A DNA stretch of 33,891 nucleotides from Rhodobacteraceae bacterium UBA7436 (lineage in GTDB: Bacteria > Pseudomonadota > Alphaproteobacteria > Rhodobacterales > Rhodobacteraceae). The stretch spans positions 20,164 through 54,054 of the forward strand of contig DLQI01000116.1 of NCBI GenBank assembly GCA_002478745.1. Direction: 5' to 3'. The position numbers were made by a program, and so were the translations under genes. The notes below the pieces were generated by a model. It saw only the letters and a program-made list of their open reading frames with translations. It was not told the origin of the DNA and searched no databases. This document shows, in pieces, positions 7,830 to 15,389 of the stretch. Position 1 is the first letter of the stretch, and each line of letters starts with the position of its first letter.

Positions 7830-9518
7830 TTATCCCAGAAGTCGGCGGGCAATCACTTGTGCTTGAATTTCTGCGGCACCTTCAAAGATATTGAGAATAC
7901 GCGCATCGCATAAAACGCGGCTAATTTTGTATTCGAGCGCAAACCCGTTGCCGCCGTGAATTTGCAAGCCGTTGTCGGCAGCTGCCCATGCAACACGTGC
8001 GCCGAGTAGCTTGGCCATTCCCGCTTCGACGTCACAACGGCGTCCTTCATCTTTCTCAAAAGCTGAGAAGTAAGTGAGTTGGCGTGCAACCATAATTTCG
8101 ACTGCCATCATGGCAAGCTTGTTCGCCACGCGTGGAAATTCGATCAATGATTTTCCAAATTGTTTTCTATCGATGGCATATTGCATTGAAAGATCCAGCG
8201 CCGATTGTGCGACGCCAATTGCGCGGGCTGCGGTTTGAATTCTTGCCGATTCAAACGTTTCCATCAATTGTTTGAATCCCTTGCCTTCTTTCCCGCCTAG
8301 CAAGTTCGCTCCTTTGACTTGGAACCCATCAAAAGCGATTTCGTATTCTTTCATGCCACGATAACCGAGCACTTCAATTTCGCCACCTGTCATGCCCTGC
8401 GTCGGGAATGGATCGTTGTCGTCGCCGGGTATCTTTTCGGCAAGGAACATGGACAGCCCCTTGTAGGTGTCATCATCTGGGTTTGTGCGAGCAAGTAGGG
8501 TCATTATTTGAGTGCGGGCGGCATGGGTGATCCATGTTTTATTGCCCGTTATTTGATAATTACCATCTTTATCCTTGACCGCGCGTGTGCGCAGAGCGCC
8601 TAGGTCTGACCCTGTATTTGGCTCTGTGAACACGGCCGTTGGCAAGGTTTCAGCAGATGCGAGTTTTGGTAGCCACTTTTGTTTTTGTTCATCAGTGCCG
8701 CCTGCAATGATCAATTCGGCCGCAATTTCGGATCGCGTGCCAAGAGAGCCGACGCCGATATAGCCGCGAGATAGCTCTTCGGAAACAACGCACATGGACG
8801 CCTTTGACAGGCCGAAACCTCCATATTGCTCAGGAATTGTCAGCCCAAAGACGCCCATTTCGGCCAGCTCGTCGATGATCTTCATCGGGATTAGTTCGTC
8901 CTTGAGGTGCCATTCGTGTGCGAAGGGTTCAATTTTTTCTACTGTGTAGCGACGGAATTGTTCGCGGATCATTTCCAGTTCGTCATCAAGCCCTGTTGCG
9001 CCAACCGTTACGTTTGCTAATTGCTCTTGCATCAATTCAACCAGACGAACGCGTGCGTTCTGCGTGTTTCCCTGCTGGGTTAATGTTTGAACGGCGGGTT
9101 CCATTAGGCCCTGCATCTCATTTTGGTTCAGCCCCAGATCCTGTAAACGCAAAATCTCACCTTGGTTCATCTGGATTCCGCCGTAAATTTGCCAGAGATA
9201 CTCGCCAAAGGTGATCTGAAGAATTAGCTGCTCAGTTTCGCGAAATGTGTTGGTTTGATTTAATCCCTCCGCCCATCTTTGCATTTGGGTCAGGGATTGC
9301 GAGTAGGTGGCAAGCCACGCAAGGCCATGTGTCGCGGTTTGATTTTTTTCGACCAAGCGTGCAGAGACGCGCCCGTCGACTGATACGCGCGTGCGCAGCT
9401 GCTGGGTTGCTGTCTCCAGAATAGTGTGGACGGGTTTTAGTGCCGCCAGCGTTAGGGATAGAAGGTCGTTCAAGATAATCTGGGTATCATCGTGTCGGTT
9501 TAGCTGGTCGCGCGGCAT
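7830..9518 (-). CDS. mcd: (2S)-methylsuccinyl-CoA dehydrogenase, ethylmalonyl-CoA pathway
   Basis: 562 residues. An ordinary acyl-CoA dehydrogenase of about 380 residues is preceded by an extra N-terminal helical domain of about 170 residues (VSVDGRVSARLVEKNQ, HGLAWLATYSQSL, LILQITFGEYLWQIYGGI). This extension is the hallmark of Mcd, as in Rhodobacter sphaeroides. The catalytic part shows TIPEQYGGFGLS, TEPNTGSDLGALRT, NKTWITHA, ARIQTAARAIGVAQSALD, QIHGGNGFALEY and NIFEGAAEIQAQV, whose Glu after Phe is the expected base. The FAD enzyme oxidises (2S)-methylsuccinyl-CoA to mesaconyl-CoA during acetate assimilation and passes electrons to ETF, encoded later in this window. AAGGAA precedes the ATG. 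An isovaleryl- or other short-chain dehydrogenase is less likely because of the extension. Confidence 0.93.
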   Translation of the reverse strand: MPRDQLNRHDDTQIILNDLLSLTLAALKPVHTILETATQQLRTRVSVDGRVSARLVEKNQTATHGLAWLATYSQSLTQMQRWAEGLNQTNTFRETEQLILQITFGEYLWQIYGGIQMNQGEILRLQDLGLNQNEMQGLMEPAVQTLTQQGNTQNARVRLVELMQEQLANVTVGATGLDDELEMIREQFRRYTVEKIEPFAHEWHLKDELIPMKIIDELAEMGVFGLTIPEQYGGFGLSKASMCVVSEELSRGYIGVGSLGTRSEIAAELIIAGGTDEQKQKWLPKLASAETLPTAVFTEPNTGSDLGALRTRAVKDKDGNYQITGNKTWITHAARTQIMTLLARTNPDDDTYKGLSMFLAEKIPGDDNDPFPTQGMTGGEIEVLGYRGMKEYEIAFDGFQVKGANLLGGKEGKGFKQLMETFESARIQTAARAIGVAQSALDLSMQYAIDRKQFGKSLIEFPRVANKLAMMAVEIMVARQLTYFSAFEKDEGRRCDVEAGMAKLLGARVAWAAADNGLQIHGGNGFALEYKISRVLCDARILNIFEGAAEIQAQVIARRLLG

Positions 9519-9592
9519 TTGGAGATTCCTTATTTGTTAGTATCGTTTTATTCTAAGTGCAGTGGGTGCGCAATAAAGATGCTAATGTATTA

Positions 9593-9612
9593 TAATAATA
9601 ATCATATTATTA
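9593..9612. repeat. AT-only inverted repeat in the divergent mcd/TSUP region
   Basis: TAATAATA (9593-9600), spacer ATCA, then TATTATTA (9605-9612): 8 perfectly paired positions. It lies between the divergent starts of mcd (9518) and the TSUP gene (9664). It may be a repressor operator or simply a promoter-melting tract; nothing else nearby decides this. Confidence 0.5.
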
Positions 9613-9663
9613 CTCGCACTCTTTTATTGTGTTGTGATCCGATCAAAGTGTTATAGCGCGGCT

Positions 9664-10431
9664 ATGGAACACATTCTCGATACCCTTACAGTTCAACACT
9701 TGGCTTTGGCGGTCTTTGTTGCGGTAGGCGCAGGTATGGTTAAAGGGATCGTGGGGTTTGCGATGCCGATGATATTTGTTTCAGGGCTCAGCACCTTTTT
9801 GGCACCAGAGTTGGCGTTGGCTGGCTTGATACTGCCAACGCTTTGCACAAACGTGATCCAAGCCCTTAGGCAAGGTCCAACTGCTGCGTGGAATTCCGTA
9901 AAAAAATTCAAGGTGTTCTTAGTCTTTGGGCTTCTGACGTTGATTGTCGGAGCGCAATTGGTTCGCCTTTTGCCTCTTCCGATAATGTTGTTGATTATTG
10001 GATTGCCCATAACGTTATTCGCATTGCTGCAGCTTACTGGAGTGGATGTGAAGCTGCCTGGTCAAACTTTCCGAGTCGCGGCCGGCGTAGGGGCATTTGC
10101 AGGATTTATGGGTGGCTTGTCTGGAATTTGGGGGCCACCAACGGTTGCGTACTTAACTGCGCTTGGCACCAACAAAGATGACCACATGCGTATTCAAGGC
10201 GTAATCTATGGATTGGGTGCCGTCGCATTGACAGTTGCACATTTGGGATCTGGCGTTTTGCGCTCTGAAACATTGCCATTTAGTTTGGCAATGGTACCTC
10301 CAGCCCTTCTGGGTTTGTGGCTGGGCGGGCGCGTTTTCGACCGAATTGATCAAGTGGTGTTTCGCCGCGCGACGCTAGTTGGTCTGCTGATTGCAGGTCT
10401 CAACTTAGTGCGCCGCGCTGCGATGTTGTAA
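9664..10431 (+). CDS. TSUP (TauE/SafE) family permease
   Basis: 255 residues, about seven to eight hydrophobic segments. It shows the TSUP repeat pattern: an N-terminal GAGMVKGIVGFAMPMIFV and a matching second half AGFMGGLSGIWGPPTVAYL. Members move small organosulphur or sulphite-like anions or organic acids across the inner membrane; the substrate cannot be told. I chose the ATG at 9664. An in-frame GTG at 9634 would add ten polar residues (MIRSKCYSAA) before the first helix. No clear ribosome site is visible for either. The gene ends 2 bp before the convergent XRE regulator gene. Confidence 0.85.
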   Translation: MEHILDTLTVQHLALAVFVAVGAGMVKGIVGFAMPMIFVSGLSTFLAPELALAGLILPTLCTNVIQALRQGPTAAWNSVKKFKVFLVFGLLTLIVGAQLVRLLPLPIMLLIIGLPITLFALLQLTGVDVKLPGQTFRVAAGVGAFAGFMGGLSGIWGPPTVAYLTALGTNKDDHMRIQGVIYGLGAVALTVAHLGSGVLRSETLPFSLAMVPPALLGLWLGGRVFDRIDQVVFRRATLVGLLIAGLNLVRRAAML

Positions 10432-10433
10432 GT

Positions 10434-10787
10434 TCAAGCAGTACGCGCAGTTGTCGTACCAGCAACGTCTTGAATGAACGTAATGATACGCGATTTCAGT
10501 TGTTCATCCTTGATGGAAGCAACGGCACTCACGATGTCCATTGCAGTGTCTGCTGGATTTACAGCCTCTTCTGCCAGGCCTTCAAAAAAGTATGACGTTG
10601 GCACGTCAAGAATTTTTGATAGCTCATACAACCGGCTTGCCGCGATGCGGTTTGAGCCAATTTCATACTTTTGAACTTGTTGAAACGAAAGCTTCAAGCG
10701 GCGAGCAACGTCAGTCTGTGAATAACGACGCAAGGTACGCGCCTGCTTTAGTTTGCGACCTACGTGAATATCTACTTCATGGGGCAT
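10434..10787 (-). CDS. XRE-family HTH regulator, PraR/PhrR-like
   Basis: 117 residues. A lambda-repressor-like helix-turn-helix covers about residues 8-65: VDIHVGRKLKQARTLRRYSQ, then LSFQQVQKYEIGSNRIAAS, LYELSKILDVPTSYFFEG. This is very close in pattern to the alphaproteobacterial PraR/PhrR group, which in rhizobia control quorum sensing, attachment or stress genes. The C-terminal about 40 residues (IVSAVASIKDEQLKSRIITFIQDV) form a helical tail. The ATG at 10787 is preferred because GGAG lies 9 bp upstream; the ATG at 10796 touches that GGAG. It is divergent from the winged-HTH gene at 10964 and so may regulate it. Confidence 0.85.
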   Translation of the reverse strand: MPHEVDIHVGRKLKQARTLRRYSQTDVARRLKLSFQQVQKYEIGSNRIAASRLYELSKILDVPTSYFFEGLAEEAVNPADTAMDIVSAVASIKDEQLKSRIITFIQDVAGTTTARTA

Positions 10788-10963
10788 TGGGTTCATCTCC
10801 AGTTGAGTTATTACCGTAATGCTAGAAAGTTAAAATTTGGGCAATTGGGTAGATTTGAACATTTTTCAACTATAGATATTGCACTGATGTATGATTTGCG
10901 TACCATTGAATTGTGTGGTTAGGTCGTTTGAGACATTAAAGATTGGCAACGTCGAAAAATTGG

Positions 10964-11857
10964 ATGCCCGTGAAAGAAGTAACTAATCCCCTTTTGTTCG
11001 AGATGATTAGGTCATTTTCGACCCTTGCGAAGCGCTTGAACCTTTCGCATGCAGTTGAGGAACTTGGTAGTACACGCCAGACCGTTCGCCGGCACATCGA
11101 CAACCTAGAGGAGATCAAAGGGGTTGTTCTCCTTAGGGTTGTGGATCGCCGGTACGAATTAACTGAAGCTGGTACTCACGCATTGCCGGAAGCGAATGAG
11201 ATTTTAGCGCGAGGCCATGCTTGGTTGCGTGGTCAGTCTTTGGATGTAAATGGGCTGCAATATTTGAAGCATGAAGAGCCAAATGGGTGGTTTTTCCATC
11301 AACAACAACACTCATTGCAAAGTATCTGGGCCCAAAAATCACCGTTAATGCGTGAAACTTTCCGCTCATGGGCATTGGGTGGCGGTAATATTGAAGCAGA
11401 AGAGATGAGCCATGTTCGGCCATTTTTGATTGTATATCGCCACACTGCTGCGGGGTGGATTTGCGTCGAGTTTGGGGAAAAATCATTTTATGTAAATTGG
11501 TTTGGCCGTGAAAAAGCACGGAGCAGCGTAGGAAATCCAATTGGCCAAATGCCTGGCGGTGAAGATTTTGCGTGGATGTTAAATCAGTCTTTCCATGAGG
11601 TCCAAACTACGCAAAATGCACGTGTCGACCATGTCTATACTATGGTCCCCCGGGGCGGTGTTGGTGAGCTTCAGGCGGTGAATTATCGCCGTCTTATGCT
11701 AGGGGGGCGATTCCCTGACGGTAGCTCAGCTTTGTTCGCTTTAGTCGAACCTACGGATGAAATTGAGATATTTGGACTAGATTCAAGTCAGTTCACTGCC
11801 CCATCGGAAGAAATTTCGATAGATTTCGATCTAAAGATAGTAAAAAACGGGATTTAA
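10964..11857 (+). CDS. Winged-HTH (LysR-like N-terminus) protein with unrecognised C-terminal domain
   Basis: 297 residues from ATG 10964. An in-frame TTG at 10943 would add 7 residues, and neither has a clear ribosome site. The first about 65 residues read like a LysR-type winged helix: FEMIRSFSTLAKRLNLSHAV, LGSTRQTVRRHIDNLEE, GVVLLRVVDRRYELTEAG. What follows is not a LysR substrate domain. It holds PFLIVYRHTAAGWICVEFGE, FYVNWFGREKARSSVG and NYRRLMLGGRFPDGSSALFALVEPT, a mixed alpha/beta region that might be a PAS-like sensor. The protein is cytosolic. The gene sits just before the GNAT-like gene, with a 51-bp gap, and divergent to the PraR-like gene. Confidence 0.6.
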   Translation: MPVKEVTNPLLFEMIRSFSTLAKRLNLSHAVEELGSTRQTVRRHIDNLEEIKGVVLLRVVDRRYELTEAGTHALPEANEILARGHAWLRGQSLDVNGLQYLKHEEPNGWFFHQQQHSLQSIWAQKSPLMRETFRSWALGGGNIEAEEMSHVRPFLIVYRHTAAGWICVEFGEKSFYVNWFGREKARSSVGNPIGQMPGGEDFAWMLNQSFHEVQTTQNARVDHVYTMVPRGGVGELQAVNYRRLMLGGRFPDGSSALFALVEPTDEIEIFGLDSSQFTAPSEEISIDFDLKIVKNGI

Positions 11858-11908
11858 ATTTAAATTTTTGGTAACGTCACGGGGAAGTATTCTTGTGAGG
11901 GCACAAAT

Positions 11909-12631
11909 ATGACGATTCAAACTCAAACCGATTCGGCGCTTTTTATCGCCAGCAGCCAGTAAATTTTATCTGAAGGTGGCCTTGAGGTTCAAATTGGAAC
12001 TGATTTTGATGAGTACCGTGAAATTCTGTTGCGTGACCGTCCTAAGCAAGCGCTTGGCGCCCCTTTCGATCCAGATCTACAGAACCTCAACGAGGGAAAC
12101 GCATTTTGGTTAACGGGTCGTGATCTTGATGGCGACTTAATGCATACGCAAGCCGCCCGTCTTTTAGATCTGAAGCATGAAGACCTCGGAGGTTACATGT
12201 TCAACCGCTTTCGTGAGTTTCCGCCAGCCATTCCTGACATTGACCGCTCTCGCTTTCGTGCCAGCCCAGGCGCATGTAATATCACTGGTCGTGTGATTTA
12301 TCATGGTGAAGTCTGGATGAGCGATAAGCCCGGCCTGTTTCGTGGCAACGGATTGTCGACTGTTTTGGCGCGGTATGGCTTGTTAACAGCGATGCAGCGC
12401 TGGAACCCTGACTATATATTTGGGTTTATGGCGCGTACTGTAGCATTCAAAGGGTTTGCTGAACGAATGGGCTACATGCACAATGAGCCAGGTGCGTTGC
12501 GTTGGTTCCGCAAAGGGTCAGATATGCCGATGGAGGGGTTCCTAAGCTATTTGAGTAACGAAGAGGCGCGTTACCTTCTCGAGATGCCTGTTTCTGACTT
12601 GGTCACGCTTCCCGCCGCCAAAGCAGCGTAA
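11909..12631 (+). pseudogene. GNAT-like protein gene with in-frame TAA at codon 18
   Basis: The ATG at 11909 has GAGG about 8 bp upstream, the only good translation start here. It reads 17 codons (MTIQTQTDSALFIASSQ), then meets TAA (11960-11962). The same frame stays open through 12631, giving about 240 codons in all. After the stop, the only candidate starts for over 100 bp are CTG 12026 and TTG 12029, without a ribosome site. The downstream protein shows a GNAT-like order: VIYHGEVWM strand, FRGNGLSTVLARYGLL (acyl-CoA loop-like), DYIFGF strand, KGFAERMGY. Possible explanations are a recent nonsense mutation, a sequencing error, readthrough, or a 17-codon leader peptide with a separate downstream gene. 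I do not recognise a named family. Confidence 0.6.
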
Positions 12632-12637
12632 AACCCG

Positions 12638-12670
12638 AAAAGGGCCACAACGAATACTGCGGCCCTTTTT
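12638..12670. terminator. Bidirectional Rho-independent terminator
   Basis: AAAAGGGCC (12638-12646) pairs with GGCCCTTTT (12661-12669), loop of 14 nt, followed by T on the plus strand. The run of A before the stem supplies the T run for the minus strand. It separates the convergent ends of the GNAT-like gene (12631) and pckA (12691) and can serve both. Confidence 0.88.
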
Positions 12671-12690
12671 GTATTATTTGCTCAAACCGT

Positions 12691-14289
12691 TTAACCAATA
12701 GCAGCTGTTTTGATGTCTTCATCAATGTGTGGCAAGTACTGAACGAAGTTGTTCGCAAACATTTCGACCAGTTTTTTGGCCTGAACATCGTATGCCGCTG
12801 CATCATCCCATGTTCTACGTGGATCTAGGAGGATGTCGGCGACACCGCTGACCGCTACCGGGACGTCAAAGCCAAAGTTTTGATCTTTGCGAAACTCAGT
12901 AGAAGCCAATGAACCATCTAGCGCACTGGTCAGCAAAGCGCGCGTAGCGCGGATCGGCATTCTTGAACCAGTTCCATAAGCGCCGCCAGTCCAGCCAGTG
13001 TTGACCAACCAGCAGGTGGCACTATGCTCTGCGATTTTTTGGCGTAGAAGGTTGCCATAAACCTCTGGACGTCTTGGCATGAACGGTGCGCCAAAACAGG
13101 TTGAAAATGTTGGTTCTGGCTCCGTAATTCCACGTTCCGTCCCGGCAACCTTAGACGTGAAGCCAGATAGGAAGTGATACATGGCTTGCGCCGGCGTTAG
13201 GCGCGCGATTGGAGGTAGCACACCAAACGCATCACAAGTGAGCATAATAATATTCTTTGGATGCCCACCCTGCGCCTCATCGCTGGCGTTTGATATGTAG
13301 TGCAACGGGTAAGCGCAGCGCATGTTCGCTGTCAGGCTGTCGTCTTCAAAATCCAGTTCCTTGGTTTCGTCGTCAAAAACCATGTTTTCAATGACAGTTC
13401 CGAACTTTTCAGTGGTTGCGAATATTTCTGGTTCGGCCTCGGCGCTCAGGTTGATGGTTTTTGCATAGCAACCACCCTCAAAATTAAAGGTACCACGATC
13501 CGACCAACCATGCTCGTCGTCACCAATCAATGTTCTTGCTGGATCAGCGGACAGTGTTGTTTTTCCTGTTCCCGATAGCCCAAAAAAAACAGCAGTATCA
13601 ACGGGATTCCCCGTCGCATGATTTGCTGAGCAGTGCATTGGCATAACGCCTTTGTCGGGCAGTAAGTAGTTTAGTAGAGTGAATACTGATTTCTTGTTCT
13701 CGCCAGCGTACTCGGTCCCACCTATCAGGATCAACTTTTTGTCAAAATTCATCGCGATGACGGTTTCGGACCGACAATTGTGTTTGGCTGGGTCTGCCTG
13801 GAAACTTGGGCAGTTTATGACTGTGAAGTCTGCAAGGAAGTGATCAAGGTCATCACGTTCTGGACGGCGTAACATATGGCGGATGAACAAACCGTGCCAA
13901 GCCAGCTCTGTAATCATGCGGACATTTATCGCGTATGCAGGGTCAGAACCGCCAATCAGATCTTGAACCCAATAATCGCGGCCCTTCATATGTTCAAGCA
14001 TGTCAGCGTGCAGCGCATCAAACCCCTCGGGTGTCATTGCTGCATTGTTTTCCCACCAAATTGTATCTTTAACTGACTCGGTTTTCACCACATGCTTGTC
14101 TTTTGGTGACCTGCCAGTGAACTTTCCGGTTGTGACCAAAAACGCACCGCCTTTGCCGAGTTGACCCTCGCCACGCTTGACAGCGGCCTCGACTAAAGCT
14201 GGCTCTACTTGGTTATAATAGACATTCCCCAAGTCGACTATTCCTTGGTCTTCAACTTGGAATTGCGGGTTTACGCGTCCAAAAGTCAT
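12691..14289 (-). CDS. pckA: Phosphoenolpyruvate carboxykinase (ATP)
   Basis: 532 residues, the standard length of the ATP-dependent enzyme. It has the Walker A-like GLSGTGKTTLSADP, the kinase-2 loop LIGDDEHGW, the metal/substrate region NFEGGCYAKTINLS, RSPKDKHVV near the N-terminus, and the C-terminal NTGWTGGAYGTGSRM. It converts oxaloacetate plus ATP to phosphoenolpyruvate, the first committed step of gluconeogenesis. The ATG at 14289 follows GGAGAG; an in-frame start 32 codons upstream has no family similarity. It is divergent from chvI, a neighbourhood kept in many Alphaproteobacteria, where ChvG/ChvI is associated with pckA expression. The gene ends in the bidirectional terminator. Confidence 0.97.
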   Translation of the reverse strand: MTFGRVNPQFQVEDQGIVDLGNVYYNQVEPALVEAAVKRGEGQLGKGGAFLVTTGKFTGRSPKDKHVVKTESVKDTIWWENNAAMTPEGFDALHADMLEHMKGRDYWVQDLIGGSDPAYAINVRMITELAWHGLFIRHMLRRPERDDLDHFLADFTVINCPSFQADPAKHNCRSETVIAMNFDKKLILIGGTEYAGENKKSVFTLLNYLLPDKGVMPMHCSANHATGNPVDTAVFFGLSGTGKTTLSADPARTLIGDDEHGWSDRGTFNFEGGCYAKTINLSAEAEPEIFATTEKFGTVIENMVFDDETKELDFEDDSLTANMRCAYPLHYISNASDEAQGGHPKNIIMLTCDAFGVLPPIARLTPAQAMYHFLSGFTSKVAGTERGITEPEPTFSTCFGAPFMPRRPEVYGNLLRQKIAEHSATCWLVNTGWTGGAYGTGSRMPIRATRALLTSALDGSLASTEFRKDQNFGFDVPVAVSGVADILLDPRRTWDDAAAYDVQAKKLVEMFANNFVQYLPHIDEDIKTAAIG

Positions 14290-14645
14290 GATGTCTCTCC
14301 TGTTTCCGCTTGCGCGGTTGAACCAAGCAACGCAAACATTTCTGCCTGCACTACACCTATGTTGGTCATAACATGCTGATTTCATACATGAACAGGTCGA
14401 TCCGAGGCTGTTAGCGCAACCGTTAGCGCCATCATCGCGATGTTTTCACGCTTGCGGCCCTTTCAAATGCGCGCATGACGCGAAAGTGCGGCGGTTTAGC
14501 CATTACTAACCATTTTCAGGCCCAATTGTGGCGGGAATTGGAGGTGATTCGCACTTTACGATTGATTCGTTTGCGCAATCTGCCAATTGTGGCGAAAAGA
14601 ATAAAAAAATTAATGTGGCAGTAATTTAGTACAAGGATACAGGCA
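14290..14645. promoter_or_regulatory. Divergent pckA/chvI control region
   Basis: 356 bp with no gene. Going right from pckA it holds GTTAGCGC twice (14410-14417 and 14422-14429, exactly 12 bp apart) and a perfect palindrome ATGCGCGCAT (14467-14476). Then comes the 12-mer CCAATTGTGGCG twice (14522-14533 and 14583-14594, 61 bp apart). A loosely similar TAATGTGGCA lies at 14611. The chvI ribosome site AAGGA lies near 14634. I could not place -10/-35 boxes with confidence. The repeats are candidate sites for the adjacent response regulator or another carbon regulator. Confidence 0.6.
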
Positions 14646-15347
14646 ATGAACAAGATTGCATTGGTAGATGACGACAGGAATATCCTGACGTCAGTCTCAA
14701 TGACGCTCGAAGCTGAAGGTTTCGAAGTGGAAACTTACAACGATGGCCAGGCCGCACTTGACGCGTTCAACAAGAAACTGCCGGACATGGCAGTGTTGGA
14801 TATCAAGATGCCGCGAATGGACGGAATGGATCTGCTGCAGCGCATTCGTCAAAAAACGAAAATGCCGGTCATTTTTCTAACCTCCAAAGATGATGAAATC
14901 GATGAAGTTCTAGGTTTGCGTATGGGTGCCGACGATTACGTCAAGAAACCGTTTTCGCAACGCCTATTGGTAGAGCGCATTCGTGCACTGCTTCGGCGCC
15001 AAGATGCGCAAGCGGGTGAAATCGTTGCTGACAGCGAAGAAACCAAAGTAATGGAGCGTGGTGAACTGCGTATGGATCCATTGCGTCACGCCGTTTCGTG
15101 GAAGGGCAAAGACGTTTCTTTGACGGTAACAGAGTTTTTGCTGCTTCAAGCACTGGCGCAGCGTCCTGGGTTCGTGAAATCACGCGACCAACTGATCGAT
15201 GTAGCTTACGACGATCAAGTTTATGTTGATGACCGTACCATCGATAGCCACATCAAACGCTTACGCAAGAAGATGCGCACAGCGGATGATGAGTTTTCGG
15301 CGATTGAGACGCTTTATGGTATCGGCTATAGATACAACGAAGACTAA
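14646..15347 (+). CDS. chvI: Response regulator ChvI, OmpR family
   Basis: 233 residues. The receiver domain has the acidic pair in LVDDDRN, the phospho-acceptor Asp52 in AVLDIKMPRMDG, the Thr of VIFLTSK and the Lys of DDYVKKPF. A C-terminal OmpR winged helix (VSLTVTEFLLLQALAQRPGFV, DDRTIDSHIKRLRKKM, YGIGYRY) binds DNA. It is the partner of the sensor kinase encoded next. In other Alphaproteobacteria, ChvG/ChvI (ExoS/ChvI) responds to acid or envelope stress and controls surface, motility and carbon genes. An AAGGA lies before the ATG. The order chvI-chvG-hprK with pckA divergent supports this name over other OmpR regulators. Confidence 0.94.
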   Translation: MNKIALVDDDRNILTSVSMTLEAEGFEVETYNDGQAALDAFNKKLPDMAVLDIKMPRMDGMDLLQRIRQKTKMPVIFLTSKDDEIDEVLGLRMGADDYVKKPFSQRLLVERIRALLRRQDAQAGEIVADSEETKVMERGELRMDPLRHAVSWKGKDVSLTVTEFLLLQALAQRPGFVKSRDQLIDVAYDDQVYVDDRTIDSHIKRLRKKMRTADDEFSAIETLYGIGYRYNED

Positions 15348-15389
15348 ATTAGCCTGTTGGCCTTGGCTGAAAGGAAGCTCGTGCGGGAT

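Noticed and set aside
14290..14385. 32-codon upstream extension of pckA
   Set aside because: Cys/Arg/His-rich without similarity to PEPCK. The ATG at 14289 has GGAGAG and gives exactly 532 residues.
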